Notes: generated from the sequence alone by a model not told the origin. Positions 1 to 12,799 are shown, numbered from the stretch's first letter. The stretch: 64,000 nucleotides of DNA from Cotesia glomerata (GCF_020080835.1 NC_058166.1:1736001-1800000); one strand, 5' to 3'. Made by a program: numbers and translations.

Positions 1-14
1 AGATAGTGATTAAT

Positions 15-115
15 AAATTTCTCGCTGATTGGAAGTTAAAACATTTGAGTCGAGTGTCTTGCAGCGAGAATTTTAGAAGATCATGCGCCACCTGTTGGTG
101 ATTTTTGGTACTGAA
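15..115 (+). repeat. Array core 1 (subtype D)
   Basis: Lacks the usual GTAAGACACAT lead and starts near ATAAATTTCTCGCTGATTGG. The CTCF-like block is at 85-98 (GCGCCACCTGTTGG, 13/14 on the minus strand). CACC-TGTT-GGTG can also form a tiny hairpin. Confidence 0.8.
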
Positions 116-580
116 TTCAAAATTAAGGTTAATACTTAGAAATTTGTTAAAAATTGCAGAAAAAGAATAAAATTTAGTAGATTAGAAATTTGCAGTGAAT
201 TTATGATTGATGAATTAATTTAATAAAGAAATTTAATTAGTTAATTTATTTATTTTCAGAGCAATTACAACGAAATATTTTAACAAACTCAGACCACACA
301 CGTAATATTAAATTAAAATCATGAATAACAAACTAAAAAAAAAAGTCAATCCAAAAGTATGAAACTGATGAGTAAAAAATGTATCTGAAATTGGAGAGTT
401 AGAACTAAAATGAAATATATCTGCAACTATTTGGTATTTTAGCATTCAAAAGCGTGGCTGGAGAAAAATTAAATTAAATTAATAAGGCCATTTAAAATTA
501 CATTTAAATTATTTTCTAACAATTTAATTGTAGAAGAAATATAATTATCAGACAAAAATATAGTAATATAAGTTTTATAG

Positions 581-711
581 AATGACAACCTTTGTAAGAC
601 ACATAAATATTTTTTTGGTTAGAACTTATAATATCTGAGTTAAGTTTCTTGCAGTGGAAATTTTAGACCACAATTCGCCACCTGTTGGAATTTTTCAGAA
701 CTAAAAATAAA
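581..711 (+). repeat. Array core 2 (subtype B)
   Basis: Full-length core with the B signature CTTGCAGTGGAAATTT. The CTCF-like block is at 675-688 (TCGCCACCTGTTGG, 12/14). Confidence 0.85.
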
Positions 712-1621
712 GTCCGGTTGATTTGATTGAAGTGTAAATTTACAAGTAGGGTTTTGATCAAATTATCATTGTTAACCCTTTATTGATAATAACTTATTAC
801 TTCTTCAGCAAAACGATTAACGTAAAAACAAGGATTGTGTTCTAAGTTTACAAAAGATTCAAACATCTCAGTCACCTAATTATACCTTATTTATACAGCA
901 AATTACAAATTTGTCAATTGAGTGATTTATATTAAGATAACTAGACTTAAATTTGATTTTTATGAGAAAGATTCCACATCAAAGAAATATTTATGCATTT
1001 CATTATTACATTTTACAATTGTGCCGACATCGAGCAATTTGTATTCATCTTTGAACATAATATCGACATTGTAAATTATAACCGGATATCGAAGGGCATT
1101 TTCAACCATAAAGAAAAATTTAAAAAAAAAAAAAAAAAACAGTTTAATTTAACAAATCATATCCCTCACTTCATAGCTCAAAAAATTTTCTTAAGTATTC
1201 AAAAAGGCTTATTATAATTTGCTGATATTCATGCAAGTAAATATAAAAGCTGCAAGACACCCAACGCAATCTTTTTCAACCAAGTTTTTCAAACTTGCCA
1301 GAAAACAATTGAATACAGAAAAAGAGAAAGTAAGTGCATGTGGCAAAAAAACTTGACCGCCAAGACAATACCGAGGAGAAAATTATTTCAATGAAGTAAT
1401 ACAGCTCAATCACAAATCATGTCTTATTTTATATAGTCAAAATTTTTTTTTTCATTATTCAGTGCGCTAAAACTCTAATTGTAGTAAATATGAAGCGATG
1501 TTATCAAAAAAAGAAACCTCAAAATTTTTCAGATAATTTATTGTTATGAGTTATGACTGATAAATTTTTATTAAATATTAGAAAATAATTCTATAAACTA
1601 AAGACAATAGCTAACTTTAAG

Positions 1622-1725
1622 TCGAATAAATTTTTCGTTGATTGGAAGTTAAAAAATATGAGTTAAGTGTCTTGTAGCGAGAATTTTAGAAGACCATACG
1701 CCACCTGTTGGTGATTTTTAGTACT
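1622..1725 (+). repeat. Array core 3 (subtype D)
   Basis: Close relative of core 1 (AATAAATTT, then GATTGGAAGTTAAAA). The CTCF-like block is at 1698-1711 (ACGCCACCTGTTGG, 12/14). Confidence 0.8.
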
Positions 1726-2692
1726 AAATTCAAAATTAAGGTTACTACTTAGAAATTTGTTAAGTATTACCAAGAAAGTATAAAATTGAGTTAGTAGATT
1801 AGAAATTTGCAGTAAATTTATGATTAATGAATTAATTTTAGTAAAAATAATTTAAGACGACTTTTTACTAATATTTCTGTTATATTTTTAATTAAGTATT
1901 TAAAGAAATTTATAAATGAACATCTGTGTTAAAAAAATTATTAAATAAAAATAGTGATCGTTTGTTTGATAATTACAAGAATTGAATCATTTGCAAGTCG
2001 TTTGTCAGAGAAAAAAGAGTTTGACTGGAAAGAAATACATAAGTACTAATGGAAAAAGATGATTTTTTAAAAAGATAGCTTTCGACTTTGGACAAGGCCT
2101 TCGAGAGAAAATTCTTGAAATTTCAAGAGAACAAATAATCGGGGAAGAGCAGCTCAATAAATAAATTTCTTACAATCACATATCTTGATTTTTTTAAGTT
2201 ACATGTAAGATTTTAAAATTATTTAAATGAAAAATCCATTTTGATATTTATTAAAGTTAAAAATTAAATTAATTTTTTTATTTATTTTCAGAGCGATCGG
2301 ATCGAAATATTGAACCAAAAAGCTGATCCATAATTATGAAAATAGTAGATAATATATCTGCATTGAAGATTTACCAAAAAAAATAAAATATATTTGCTAC
2401 TTTTTAGTACTTTAGCAGTAAAACTCAGGGCCAATAAAAATAGAAAAAAAAAACGAAGAGCACTAGAACGGACGTTACCCAAAAGATCTGAATAAGACTA
2501 ACCAATAACGAAAAAAGCAAGTATGTAAATAGATTAATACATTTTCGAATTATAAATGCACTTTAAAGAACCGAAAAAACAAATTTTTAAAATTACCATT
2601 TAATTGCAAAATAAGAAAATAATACCACTGATCTAATTATTTTGGAAACCAAATTATATTTTAAACTATAATGATGAATCAAAAATTATAAA

Positions 2693-2818
2693 AATGGCAA
2701 AATTTGTAAGACACATTAATTTTCTTCCGGTTGGAGGTTATATAAGTAAAATTCAAGTCTCTTGCAGCGAGAATTTCTGACGACTCTGCACCACCTATTG
2801 GTCATTTTCAGTACTATG
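2693..2818 (+). repeat. Array core 4 (subtype A)
   Basis: A signature: GGTTATATAAGT, then TCTCTTGCAGCGAGAATTTC and GACGACTC. The CTCF-like block is at 2788-2801 (GCACCACCTATTGG, 12/14). Confidence 0.85.
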
Positions 2819-2994
2819 TTTTTTTTTTAATATAATACTTTAGAATTTTAAATGTTTGACGAATTAGAGAGTTAATATAATGTAGCAGTCGAAATTTTTA
2901 TTTAATTTTATTTTTATTACTATTTAAAAGAATTTCTAATTATTTCATTAAAAATGAAAAAATATTTAAAAAAATATTTTAAAAATATTAAAAA

Positions 2995-4060
2995 AATGTT
3001 CCGAAAATTTCCTAAAATTGTCCTAAAGTTGTCCCAAAAATGTCCTAAAATTGTCCTAAAAATGTCCTAAAATTGTCCCAAAAATGTTCAATAAATGTTT
3101 CATCCATTAATTTCTAGACGAATCTACAGCTGTGCAAAAATAAATTATCTTCTTCAAAATCATTTAAAAACCGTTTAAAATTGTAGTAAAATTGTCATGA
3201 AATTGTGAAGTCTTCTGAAAATCTTCAAAAAAATACCTAAAATCGACGAAAAATTACTTAAACGCACTATTTTAAAATTTTTAATTTTTTTTGAGATGTC
3301 CCAAAATTGTCCCAAAAATATCCCAAATTGTGTCACGTTTGGATGTCCCACGCTTGGGACATTTTTGGGACAATTTTTTTTTACACGGGTCCGAAAAAAC
3401 ACATTTTTCTTTTTTTTTCGTCAACGATAACTCACGAACAAATGAACCGATTTTGACCGGACCGGCAGCGATCAACGTGGTTTTTGGATGTTAAGAGCTG
3501 AAAAGTTTTTGGAATTGATTGGTAAAGCCGTTTAAAAGTTATTCTGAAAAATGTCGGAGTTATATTAAAAAAATCCTTGTTTCCAAATATTTCGTCGAGG
3601 ATATCTCTCGAACCAATCAACCGATTCTTACGTTCTTGGCGGCGATCAATGCGGTTTTTTGATCTCTAAAAATGATTTTATTTCACCAAAAACGATCCGA
3701 AAAGAAATGTCGAAGTTATGTGAAAAAAACACTTTTTTCGGTTTTCTTTTGTTCACGATATCTCTCGAACGAATCAACTGATTTTGACCGGATTAGCGGC
3801 GATCAACGTGGTTTTTCAAGCTTAAAAGCGAATTAGTTTTTGAAGTTGATCGATAAAGCCATTTAAAAGTTATTCCAAAAAAACCACTTAAAAAAAATTT
3901 TTTTCTTAGTTTTTTTGAGATTTTTCAAAATTTCTTAAAATCTATCGATCCGAATAGGTTCAAATTAACAGGAAATTTAAGTTTGAGGGAACTCTTTAGA
4001 ACGCCCTTTGGTAGGTTCCGATCAGTTTAGCCGTTCAAAAGTTATAAGCGATTCACATAC

Positions 4061-4101
<41 letters not shown>

Positions 4102-4252
4102 GACATAGTGACAACCTTGCGGGAGTAGTCAGAGAAGCTTCCTAGGACCTCAAAACGTCGAGATCTGATGAAAACTCGATTTTCGAAAAACGGGGTGAAA
4201 ACAATAACTTCCCGATTTTTGAAAATTTTCAATTTTCTTAGCAGGAAGTTAA
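2995..4252 (+). repeat. Dispersed composite repeat with ~160-170 bp sub-units and a (CA)n tract
   Basis: Begins with a short tandem of TGTCCYAAAA motifs (2995-3100), then an imperfect inverted motif TGTCCCA...TGGGACA near 3297-3372. Three or more sub-units follow, carrying CGATATCTCTCGAACSAATC and GGCGATCAACGYGGTTTTT (about 3427, 3600, 3759). It ends with (AC)17 at 4063-4097 and a more complex tail (4098-4252) finishing CTTAGCAGGAAGTTAAA. It interrupts the unit between cores 4 and 5, since the sequence before and after it resembles continuous sequence in other units. I believe this is a dispersed genomic repeat; class unknown. Confidence 0.6.
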
Positions 4253-4640
4253 AATATATCGGCAATTGGAGATTTAGAACTGAAAGGAAATATATCTGCT
4301 ACTATTTTGTATTTTTTGACTAAAAGACGGGGCCAGAGAGACAGTTAAAGACGACCCAGGAAATTGAAAAAAACTTCTTAAAGAGCCGAATATGTCAACA
4401 ATTACAAAAAATCACTCGTTTTTCGTAATTATATTAATAATATTTTTACAGAAAGAACAGAACAACATTAGATCAAATTATCAATTTAGAAGTTATAGAA
4501 GCTTTTCATGCGACCGAACATACTAAATTTTAATATTACCAATTATTTGTAAAATAAAAAAAAAAAAAAAAAGAATTGCTAAACTAATTTTGAAGACAAA
4601 ATTATATTTTAAACTTTAATAATCAATCAAAAATAATAGA

Positions 4641-4766
4641 AATGGAAAACTTTGTCAGACACATTAATTTTTTTTTCAGTTGAAGATTATATAAGTATCA
4701 TTTAAGTCTCTTGCAGCGAGAATTTCTGACGACTCTACGCCACCTATTGGAACTTTTTGGTACTAT
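4641..4766 (+). repeat. Array core 5 (subtype A)
   Basis: Same A signature as core 4. The CTCF-like block is at 4737-4750 (ACGCCACCTATTGG, 12/14). An A-then-C pair begins here and recurs at 10.1 and 14.4 kb. Confidence 0.85.
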
Positions 4767-5059
4767 AATTTTAAATTTTAATATAATACTTTGAAATCTT
4801 AAATGTTTGACGAATTAGAGAGTCAAATAAATTAGAATAAAAATTTTTATTTAATTTAATATTTATTACCATGCAAAATTTCTGCTCATTATTTAAAAAA
4901 AAAATATATTTAAGCAATTATGTTTGGAAATTTTAACTTCATATTATTTTTGATACCCCAAAAAGAGAATTTATTTTTAATGTGTTAAACAAAAAAAAAA
5001 TTGAACGAAATAATTCAAATTTTATCGATTTTTTTTTTATCAAAATAATTTTTTTTTAT

Positions 5060-5194
5060 CACGCTGGAATAGTCGATGTATTATCACAATTCAATTTGAA
5101 TTATCAGGATACAGAGAAAAAGTTAAATAAAATACTGAAAATAAATAAAGAAATGTTGTTACAGAAATATCATGTCAACATTTTTTTTCATTAA
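5060..5194 (+). pseudogene. Decayed exon-like block X, copy 1
   Basis: Reads in one frame HAGIVDVLSQFNLNYQDTEK then KLNKILK and continues to a stop at 5194. The same block at 14741 keeps HAGIVDVL, NLNYQDT and KKL with substitutions, so the frame is shared between copies more than 9 kb apart. No family recognised. The block lies between an A core and a C core in both cases. A T-rich tract directly upstream could be an acceptor, but it lacks a clear AG. Most likely a relic exon carried along by unit duplication. Confidence 0.4.
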
Positions 5195-5593
5195 AAAATG
5201 TTACAAATTATAACGACACTACCGTTACTGACTATAATAAATATTGTTTTCAAAAATTTTGAATGTTACTGAAAAAAAATCATAGTTTTAATGGGTTATT
5301 ACTTAAAAATAGATGACATTCGTAAAAACAAGGAAAAATTTAGAGGTATATTTTATTATTGCAATGTATTTTTTATATTATTGAATTAAAAAATAATAAA
5401 AATAATGAAATAATACCACTTTATCAATGTATTGAGTAAAATAATTCTTGAGTAAAATAATTATGCAAGTATTGATAACCTATCTGCTAATTCGATAAAA
5501 AAAATAATCTAATTTTCGTATCAAAAAACAGAAAACTGACTCAAATTCTTCAGAGACATAAATTATTTTTTTACATTTTAATGTAAATTTTAC

Positions 5594-5698
5594 AATTAAT
5601 TATTTTTTTTAGTTGGAACTAATAATATTTGAGTCAACTCTTTGCTAACGAAAAGTTTTAGCGCTTATGCGCCACCTGTTGGAATTTTTTGGAACTGA
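5594..5698 (+). repeat. Array core 6 (subtype C)
   Basis: C signature: GGAACTAATAATATTTGAGT, then CAACTCTTTGCTAACG and AGCGCTTATGC. The CTCF-like block is at 5669-5682 (GCGCCACCTGTTGG, 13/14). The CAG of other subtypes is lost, which argues against an obligatory splice acceptor. Confidence 0.85.
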
Positions 5699-7020
5699 TT
5701 TCGCAAATTTTCTCAATATTTTGTAAATTTCTGATTTAGTTGTCAATTTTGAATATGAAAATTATTAATGATTTCATTTTTAATCAATAAAAATTCTATT
5801 TTTATGAGTTATAATTTATTTAAAGACTCACAGAGTTTCAAAAGATTCGAATTAATTTAAAATGATATTTACTAATGACTAAAAATGGTCTTGAGCGTAA
5901 TTATTTATGCGAGTAAAATTTTTCTGTCTCAGCGTAATTTAGTATGAAAATAATTATTACCAAAATAATTACTTATGTGATAATTATTTTTTTTCTCTTA
6001 CGGTCAGTATTATAAAAAATAATTTTGTAAGAATTATTGATTTGAATGAATATTATTTTTTTTAAGCTCCCAAATAATTTATTGCGGAAATAAAATCGGA
6101 TTCAAAATTAATGAAATTTGTAAATCGTTGATGAATTCTTTGAGTTAATGGAGAATTTAATTTCTGACAAATGGTCGGGACTTAAAATTTTCGTGAATTT
6201 TCCGAGGTTCGATGGCAGGTAACAAATGGACTTAATTAGCTAATTATTATCGCTTCTCGTAAAATTTTTTGAGTTGAATAATGACAAAAATCATGACCGG
6301 AGAAAGCAATTCTTCTGGCAGTGAAGTATTCTAATGAATACTCTTCCTTGGATAATTACAGAGGGCACTTACTTTTCGTGTCCGACTTGAAAAAATTAAT
6401 ATTATAATGAAATTGTCATTATAAACGATTAAAATTATTTCTTTATCATTTAAAGTAATAGACCCTCAAAACAATGTAAATTGATACATAGTCCAGCTTA
6501 TCTAATTTAAGTTAAGTCAATGTCGTCAAATTTAATTTTTAGATAATTTATAAAAAAAATATTTAATATTTTGCAAATAATCCAGCTTTGGACATAAATT
6601 ACTGATCATTAATATATTACTTTATCACCAAAAAAAAATCGTAAAAATACGGGTTGTACGCTGAAGATGAAAAAAGTTCAGTTACTTAACACATACAAAA
6701 TTGCAAGTTTTATTTGTTGTAAAACTCTATTAAAGATAATTATACTTAAATATAATTTTTAGAAGTAATAATATAAATGAAGATAATGGCTATTGTCCAA
6801 AAAATTTACGAATCACATTTTAATAAAACACAAGAATCTCCTGACAAGAACAAAAAAACAGATTGAAACACATTATAACCGAATCGTGTTAAAGCTGTAA
6901 TTTTTAAAAGAAAATTATGGTAAAACTGTATTAAATTTCTTTATAATTTAATTATAAAATTAATATAATTCTCTTGCAGATTAGACAAAGATATAGTTAG
7001 TGATATAATTTTAAAAAAAA
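5699..7020 (+). other. Spacer between cores 6 and 7 (paralogous to 15.5-16.3 kb)
   Basis: No ORF of note. 5860-6180 is clearly homologous to 15700-16010 (shared ATTATTTATGCGA, GCGTAATTTAGTATG, CTGACAAAT). 6300-6390 resembles 7725-7800, and both contain AGCACTTAC or GGCACTTAC, which on the minus strand is a GTAAGTGC donor-like motif. GTCCAGCTTATCTA at about 6492 recurs at about 11637 and 17263. Confidence 0.4.
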
Positions 7021-7148
7021 GGACAAACTTCATAAGACACAAAAATATTTTTTTGGTAAGTACTTATCATATCTAAGTTAAGTTTCTTGCAGTGGAAATT
7101 TCAGACTACAATTCGCCACCTGTCGGAATTTTTCAGAACTAAAAATAA
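7021..7148 (+). repeat. Array core 7 (subtype B)
   Basis: B signature CTTGCAGTGGAAATTTC. The CTCF-like block is at 7113-7126 (TCGCCACCTGTCGG, 11/14). Confidence 0.85.
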
Positions 7149-7460
7149 AAAATTATTGAATTTAGATAAAAACGATTAAATGATTGAATTTTAATCAAAA
7201 TATAAAAGCATTTAAAATAAATATTTTAATTATTGGAAATAGTCTATATTATTAAGAGAATAAGCAAAACTTTGTAGCCAGTGTATTTATATGATAAAAT
7301 GGGTTTTTACGGTTAGATTTGGTATCGTTGAAAGTCTTGACCTGAAGTTATGCCTTTTGATGGTTTCATATCATTCTCACCAATAGTCAATTTATGATGA
7401 TAAGTATTTAAGCTGCATTCGAAAATGCTCTATCTCTAGATACATATCTCATAAACTATT

Positions 7461-7651
7461 GATATTTTTAAATATATAAGCTCATCCCGATATTACACTC
7501 ATTAAGACCTTTCATTTGAGTACCCACATCAATTTTTCATATATTTATATATATTACATATATGTATATATCAGAAATATATCAAAAATGCATGTGGGTA
7601 CTCAAATGAAAGCTCTTGATAATTGTAACATCGGGATGAGCTTAAATCTTA
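7461..7651. repeat. Palindromic fold-back repeat, copy P1
   Basis: The left arm (ATAAGCTCATCCCGATRTTA, CACTCATTAAGACC, TTTCATTTGAGTACCCACAT) is mirrored by the right arm (ATGTGGGTACTCAAATGAAA ... AACATCGGGATGAGCTTA) around an (AT)-rich centre. About 190 bp; could extrude as a hairpin. Same family as copies near 20.4-21.3 kb and 30.5-32.8 kb. Confidence 0.8.
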
Positions 7652-8669
7652 AATCTTATAATATATATCAAATTATTAACGCTTCCCGTAAAAATTTTCA
7701 AGTTGATTAATGCTAAAAATAATTACCGGGAAATGCAAGATGTCTAGTAAATACTCTTTCTTCGACAATCACAGAGAGCACTTACCCCGATTCGACTAGA
7801 ACATCGGTAAGTACTTTTTACAGTCCTCATAATGGAATTTACACTGAATTCTGACCTATCAAAATTTAACAGGCAATACTAAGCTCTGTAGGTGAGAGCA
7901 TGAAGGAGACTTCTGTATTTCTTTTGTATTTCTGATCGATAGACAATACCTTCCATAGATTTAAGCTGTTTCAATCTAACCAAAACTGCGCCAGATGTTT
8001 ATATTAATATTTGTGGTGTTCATTGATTTAATTAACGATAATTACATGACCTGATTTGATTTACTTGATCTATTATTTTTAATACTATTAATGTAATTAA
8101 AAATACGCCAATTTTACCAATTACAAGCAAAAATTGATAAAAAATTTATAATATAACGAAATTGGCATTGTAAACGATGAAATTTGATACTCAAATAATT
8201 TATAAAAAATATTTTTAATATTTTACAAACAATCGAGCTTTGATCATATATTATTGGATTAATGGATTATTTTATCGCCAAAACTACGATCGTAAGGATG
8301 CGAATGATGAATCAAGTTCAATGCAGCCTTAAATAGCTCTATTAGCAAAATTAATACAAAATTACAATTTCGTTAATTGAATAATTTTTGTAAGATACCT
8401 ATCCTTAAATTTAATTTTTGTGAGTCATCTGTTAAATAATAAAAAATTTCATTACATAAAAATTCACAAATCATACTTTTAAATAGCACAAGAATCTCTG
8501 GACAAGAAATTATAAAATAAACGTAAATTATTTACGAATCTTCGTACGTTCACAATTTCTTTAAGAAAACGGTATTCAGATTATGTTAAATCGTTTTATC
8601 ATTTAATGATTGAATTAATATAATTTTTGCAGATCTAGGCAAAATATAGTGATATAATTTTAACAAAAA
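7652..8669. other. Spacer between P1 and core 8
   Basis: AT-rich unit spacer. 7800-8000 is slightly more complex (includes ATCGGTAAGTACTTT, a donor-like string). The remainder is homologous at low level to other B-type spacers (for example CAATCGAGCTTTGAT at about 8231, matched near 17372). No gene seen. Confidence 0.35.
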
Positions 8670-8796
8670 TGACAAACTTTGTAAGACACATAAAAATTTT
8701 GTTAGTTAGAACTTATAATATCTGAGTTAAGTTTCTTGCAGTGAAAATTTTAGACCATAATTCGCCACCTGTCGGAATTTTTTGGAACTAAAAATA
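8670..8796 (+). repeat. Array core 8 (subtype B)
   Basis: Full core. The CTCF-like block is at 8762-8775 (TCGCCACCTGTCGG, 11/14). It lies only about 275 bp from core 9, the closest spacing in the array. Confidence 0.85.
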
Positions 8797-8940
8797 GAGA
8801 TTAATTAAATTTAGATAACAACTTGATCAAATTACCCAATGATTGAATTTTAATTAAAAAATTAAAGTATTTAAAATAAATATTTTGATTATTAAAAATA
8901 ATCTATATCATTGGGAAAATATAACGATGTAATTTTTACA

Positions 8941-9069
8941 AAAGGACGAATTTTATAAGAAACATACATTTTTTTTTTGGTTAGAACTTATAATTTCTGA
9001 GTTAAGTTTCTTGCATTGGAAATTTCAGAGCACAATTCGCCACCTGCAAGAAATTTTCAGAACTAAAAA
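8941..9069 (+). repeat. Array core 9 (subtype B, degenerate)
   Basis: The B core is recognisable, but its block at 9037-9050 reads TCGCCACCTGCAAG. CGCCACCTG is kept while the downstream GG is lost (11/14). Confidence 0.75.
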
Positions 9070-10000
9070 TAAAAAATATTTATTTTATTAAATCTTTTTT
9101 ATTATTTTTGTTTTTGAAATTAATGCAATTATAAAATTATCATAATTAATAAGCCAGACATCTGACAATTTTAAGGATATTTCATAATGATAAATTCGTT
9201 TCTTTTTTTTTTGTTTAAAAATTTTTTCAATGAGAAAAATTAATAATGAAACTTCAAGAAAAAATTATTTTCCTTTTTTTAACCTCCAGAGGGTGGAAAA
9301 AAACGTTGATTTGTCCGACGTTGGGAAAAAAATCGTCAGCGAGACATTGCACACATCATTTCTAGAATTAAGTAAAATTGTTTTTTATTTCACTACTACC
9401 ACCTTTCTACAGCCACCTAAAGAAAAAAATTTTCTCAAATTAAAGAGAACAATCAAATTGAGAAAGAAAAATTTAACCAATAAATTTTTTACGATTATAA
9501 ATGCATCAATTTTTTGCTATATTATATGTCTGTAATGTTAGCTTAATTTATTGGATTTTATTCATTAATTAGTTTTAATAGCTACTAGCTCTTAATTTCT
9601 AACCAAACTCTGATGATGACATTAAACCTGTAAACCAAATGGTTAATCAAGACCATTAAATATTATGTTAAAAAGCAATGTCTTTCCGATTGCATCAAAA
9701 TTACAGAAAATATATTTGCGATTGAAGATGTATGCAATTTAACAATGAAATGATTACTAGCTGAACAGTCATAGAGTGAACAACGTGTCTGCTACAAAGT
9801 TATTTCTTCCCAAATTTTTTTCAAATGAAATACAAAATAAAAATATATTCCCTGAAATTTAATAAGCTTTTAAAGCGACCGAAGTTACGAAATTCGAAAA
9901 TTATTAATTATTTGTAAAATAAAAAATAATAAGAATTCTTTTATTAATTTTGAAGCCAAAATTATATTTTAAACTTTAATAATCAATAAAAAATTACAGA
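9070..10000. other. Spacer between cores 9 and 10 with an unassigned 101-codon open stretch
   Basis: 9230-9535 (+) is open for 101 codons from an ATG, but the product is dominated by Phe, Lys, Asn and Thr from T- and A-runs and matches nothing I know. I treat it as chance in AT-rich DNA. The rest is AT-rich spacer leading into core 10. Confidence 0.3.
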
Positions 10001-10126
10001 AATGGAAAACTTTGTAAGACACATTAATTTTTTCTCCGTCGGAGATTATATAAATAAAATTCGAGTCTCTTGCAGCGAGAATTTCGGACGACTCTGCGCC
10101 ACCTATTGGAAATTTTCAGTACTATA
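10001..10126 (+). repeat. Array core 10 (subtype A)
   Basis: A signature with GATTATATAA. The CTCF-like block is at 10096-10109 (GCGCCACCTATTGG, 13/14). By chance this copy is open in one frame for about 43 codons from the ATG at 10002. The other A copies have stops at the same place, so I do not call a gene. Confidence 0.85.
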
Positions 10127-11200
10127 TTTTTAAGCTTGATATAATACTTTAGAATTTTAAATGTTTAACGAATTAGGGAGTCAAAATAATTTAGCAGTGA
10201 AAATTTTTATTTAATTTAATATTTATTACCATGTAGAAGAATTTCTACTTATTTTTTTAAAAAATATATTTAAGCGTTTATGTTTTTTCATATTCGAAAA
10301 TTTTAACTCAATATAATGCTTTTCAATTGCAAAAAAAGTAAGCTTCTAAAATATTAATTAAGACCAAAAAAAAGAATTAAAATTTTATTGGATTTTTCTT
10401 GTTTTGTTGAATAATTTTTTCAAGTTTAAATCATAGATCTATTGTTATAATTCAATTCCGATAAGGGCACAAAAAAAAACACTTGAAATAATAATGAAAA
10501 ATAAATTTTGGAAAATATTTAACTAAAAATATATGGATATTTATGAAAAGAGAAAATTTATAGAACTTATAACGGTAGCGCCGTAATTTAAAATGAAAAA
10601 GAAATATTGAATTGACTATTTTGGATAATAAAAATCACAAAAGCAAAATTTTAATGACTTATTAGGTTTGAAAAATAGATGAAATATAGAGAAATTTAAC
10701 AGTGATATGAAAAATTTTAAGTTTTCTTAAACCGAATGCTCGCAAATTCAGATGCTTGAAGATTTAAATCGAAAATATGAACAATTTTATCTCGATTAAA
10801 ATCGGTAATTAAATTTAGAATTCAAATTTCCTTAGATCAAAATAATTTGGATTATGGAAATGCAAAAAAAAAGTATAATTTAGATCACTTAACTTTTCTA
10901 TACTGCTGTATGAAACGCGCGTTTTTCAAGCTGGCCTTCGCCACCAGCCTAATTACTATAATTTTGTGATGAATTCAGGACCCGGCTGTTGATTTCGTCG
11001 AACTAAATTTTTAATTTGGTCAATTTTAGTTTCAAAAGTGTAATACATTTGTAAGTTTCTTAAACAGATGATAATTCATCTTGAATATTTTTTTTAATAA
11101 TATTATTTTTGTATGATCTTATGAGTTTAGGTCTTATGACTTGAATTAATAATCTCGCAGATAAAACACAAATTATACGCACGGTAATTGTAGAAATTGA
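10127..11200. other. Spacer between cores 10 and 11
   Basis: AT-rich. Holds the decayed third relative of block X (about 10430-10490) and a GAAACGCGCGTTTTTCAAGC stretch at about 10912 whose relatives (GCGCGCGTGTTCTGAGC) occur at about 12520 and 15132, again at the same place in the A-to-C interval. No gene seen. Confidence 0.35.
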
Positions 11201-11326
11201 AATAACAAACTCTGTAAGACACATAAATATTTTTCTTAGTGGGAACTAATAATATTTGAGTCAACTCTCTGCTTGCGAGAAGTTTTAGCGCTTATGCGCC
11301 ACCTATTGGAATTTTTTAGAACTAAT
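11201..11326 (+). repeat. Array core 11 (subtype C)
   Basis: C signature. The CTCF-like block is at 11296-11309 (GCGCCACCTATTGG, 13/14). It follows core 10 by 1.2 kb, as core 6 follows core 5. Confidence 0.85.
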
Positions 11327-12128
11327 TTTAAAAATTTTTTTTTAATTTATGAAAATTAAGTTCTAATTTAGTAATCAATTCTAAATATGGAAATTTTTGA
11401 TGATTTTTTTTAAATTATAAAAAAAAGTTATATTTTATGATTTTTAATTTATTGAAAGACTCACAGAGTTTCGAAGGATTCTAATTTATTCAAAATAATA
11501 TTTAATGATGACTAAAAGTTAGTTTGAGCGAAAATTGAGAAAAAATTAATGTTATAATAAAATTGTCAAATCAAACGATGAAATTTCATCATTTTACAAT
11601 AAAGGTAATAGTCAAATTAATGCAGACTTATACAAAGTCCAGCTTATCTAGTTTAAGTACAGTAAATGTACAAGTACAATTTTTATAGACAAATTATAAT
11701 TATTCTCTTCTGTTATTGATCGTTTATCACTTCTTTACCAACATCATTAATGCGGAAGTAAGAATTATAGTTTAAATTACAGAAGCTGCAGATCTCATTC
11801 ACGTAATAATCATCTTCAATTAAGAATTTATCTATTGAGGGATTTATATTAGGATTATTAAAAGATAACCAGATATAAATTTGATTTTTGTGAGTGATCG
11901 GCTGAAAACCAAAAATTTTTATCTTCCAAAAAAATTTATACTATTAAACCCACATACTAATTTCGTCGAAAATAATTCGATTTTAACTCAAAGTACATCT
12001 AAGCGAGAATAAAATCATAATTATTTGACAGGCAAAGAAAATTCAACTAATGGGAATTTTTTTATAATAAATAAATTATACAATAAATATAATTATCAGG
12101 CGAAAGTATAGCTTTATAATTTTCATAA
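11327..12128. other. Spacer between cores 11 and 12
   Basis: AT-rich. 11440-11550 is homologous to the C-core downstream flank at 5810 and 15650 (GACTCACAGAGTTTCRAARG). GTCCAGCTTATCTAG at about 11637 preserves the sequence that a TIR element interrupts at 16.3-17.3 kb. No gene seen. Confidence 0.35.
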
Positions 12129-12269
12129 AATGAAAAACTTTGTAAGACACATAAATATTATTTTTATATTTTTTTGGTTAGAACTTATAATATCTGAGTT
12201 AAGTTTCTTCCAGTGGAAATTTCAGACCACAATTCGCCACCTGTCGGAATTTTTAAGAACTAAAAATAA
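12129..12269 (+). repeat. Array core 12 (subtype B)
   Basis: B core with an enlarged T-rich stretch after ACACATAAATAT. CTTCCAG replaces CTTGCAG. The CTCF-like block is at 12234-12247 (TCGCCACCTGTCGG, 11/14). Confidence 0.85.
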
Positions 12270-12799
12270 AATTAGTTGAATTTAGATAAAAACTTGATTA
12301 AATTATATAATGATTGAAATTTAGGACATTGAAAAAATAAGTACAGAATACAGACAAAAATACCAAAATACTGCAAATACCTTCATTAAGATGATATTCG
12401 TGAAAACAACACAAAATTTGAAAGTATAATTTTTTAATTACAATATAATTTATATATCATTTAATTTAAAAATAGACTTAAAGTTAGACCACTTCATCAA
12501 TGTATTGAGGATGTATGAAGCGCGCGTGTTCTGAGCCGCCATCGGTGATCATTCTTGAACAAAATAATTTTGGAATTATTGACAAACTATCTGCTAATTT
12601 CATCAGAAAAATCATCCATTAAGTTAATTTTCGTTTCAAAAAACTTAAAATTACTACAAGTTTTTCAAACAGATTACATTTATAAACACATTATTTATTT
12701 TTTTATATTTTTATTATTTATATGAGAAACTATCACTAATGCCGCACATCATGTCACAGATAAGACATGTTGTACGAACGGTAATTGTAGGAATTAAAA

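Larger units (their letters stand above)
116..2692 (+). other. Unit spacers between cores 1-4 with exon-like decayed blocks
   Basis: AT-rich sequence. TTTATTTTCAGAGC at about 251-264 and again at about 2280-2294 looks like a recurring splice acceptor, with a third relative at about 13925. A block at 1980-2170 containing AGAGAAAAAAGAGTTTGAC has a homologue at 13630-13830. Its short open stretch (about 2089-2160) ends in a stop. No intact ORF is recognised. The spacers are related to each other but much less conserved than the cores. Confidence 0.45.

Noticed and set aside
9230..9535. 101-codon ORF as a gene.
   Set aside because: Composition follows T- and A-runs, no recognisable domain, no relative in other units.
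10002..10133. A 43-codon frame running through core 10, suggesting the core encodes a small peptide.
   Set aside because: Other A cores have stops (TGA in TTTCTGACG) or frameshifts at the same place, and the other subtypes do not keep the frame. Conservation is at the DNA level.
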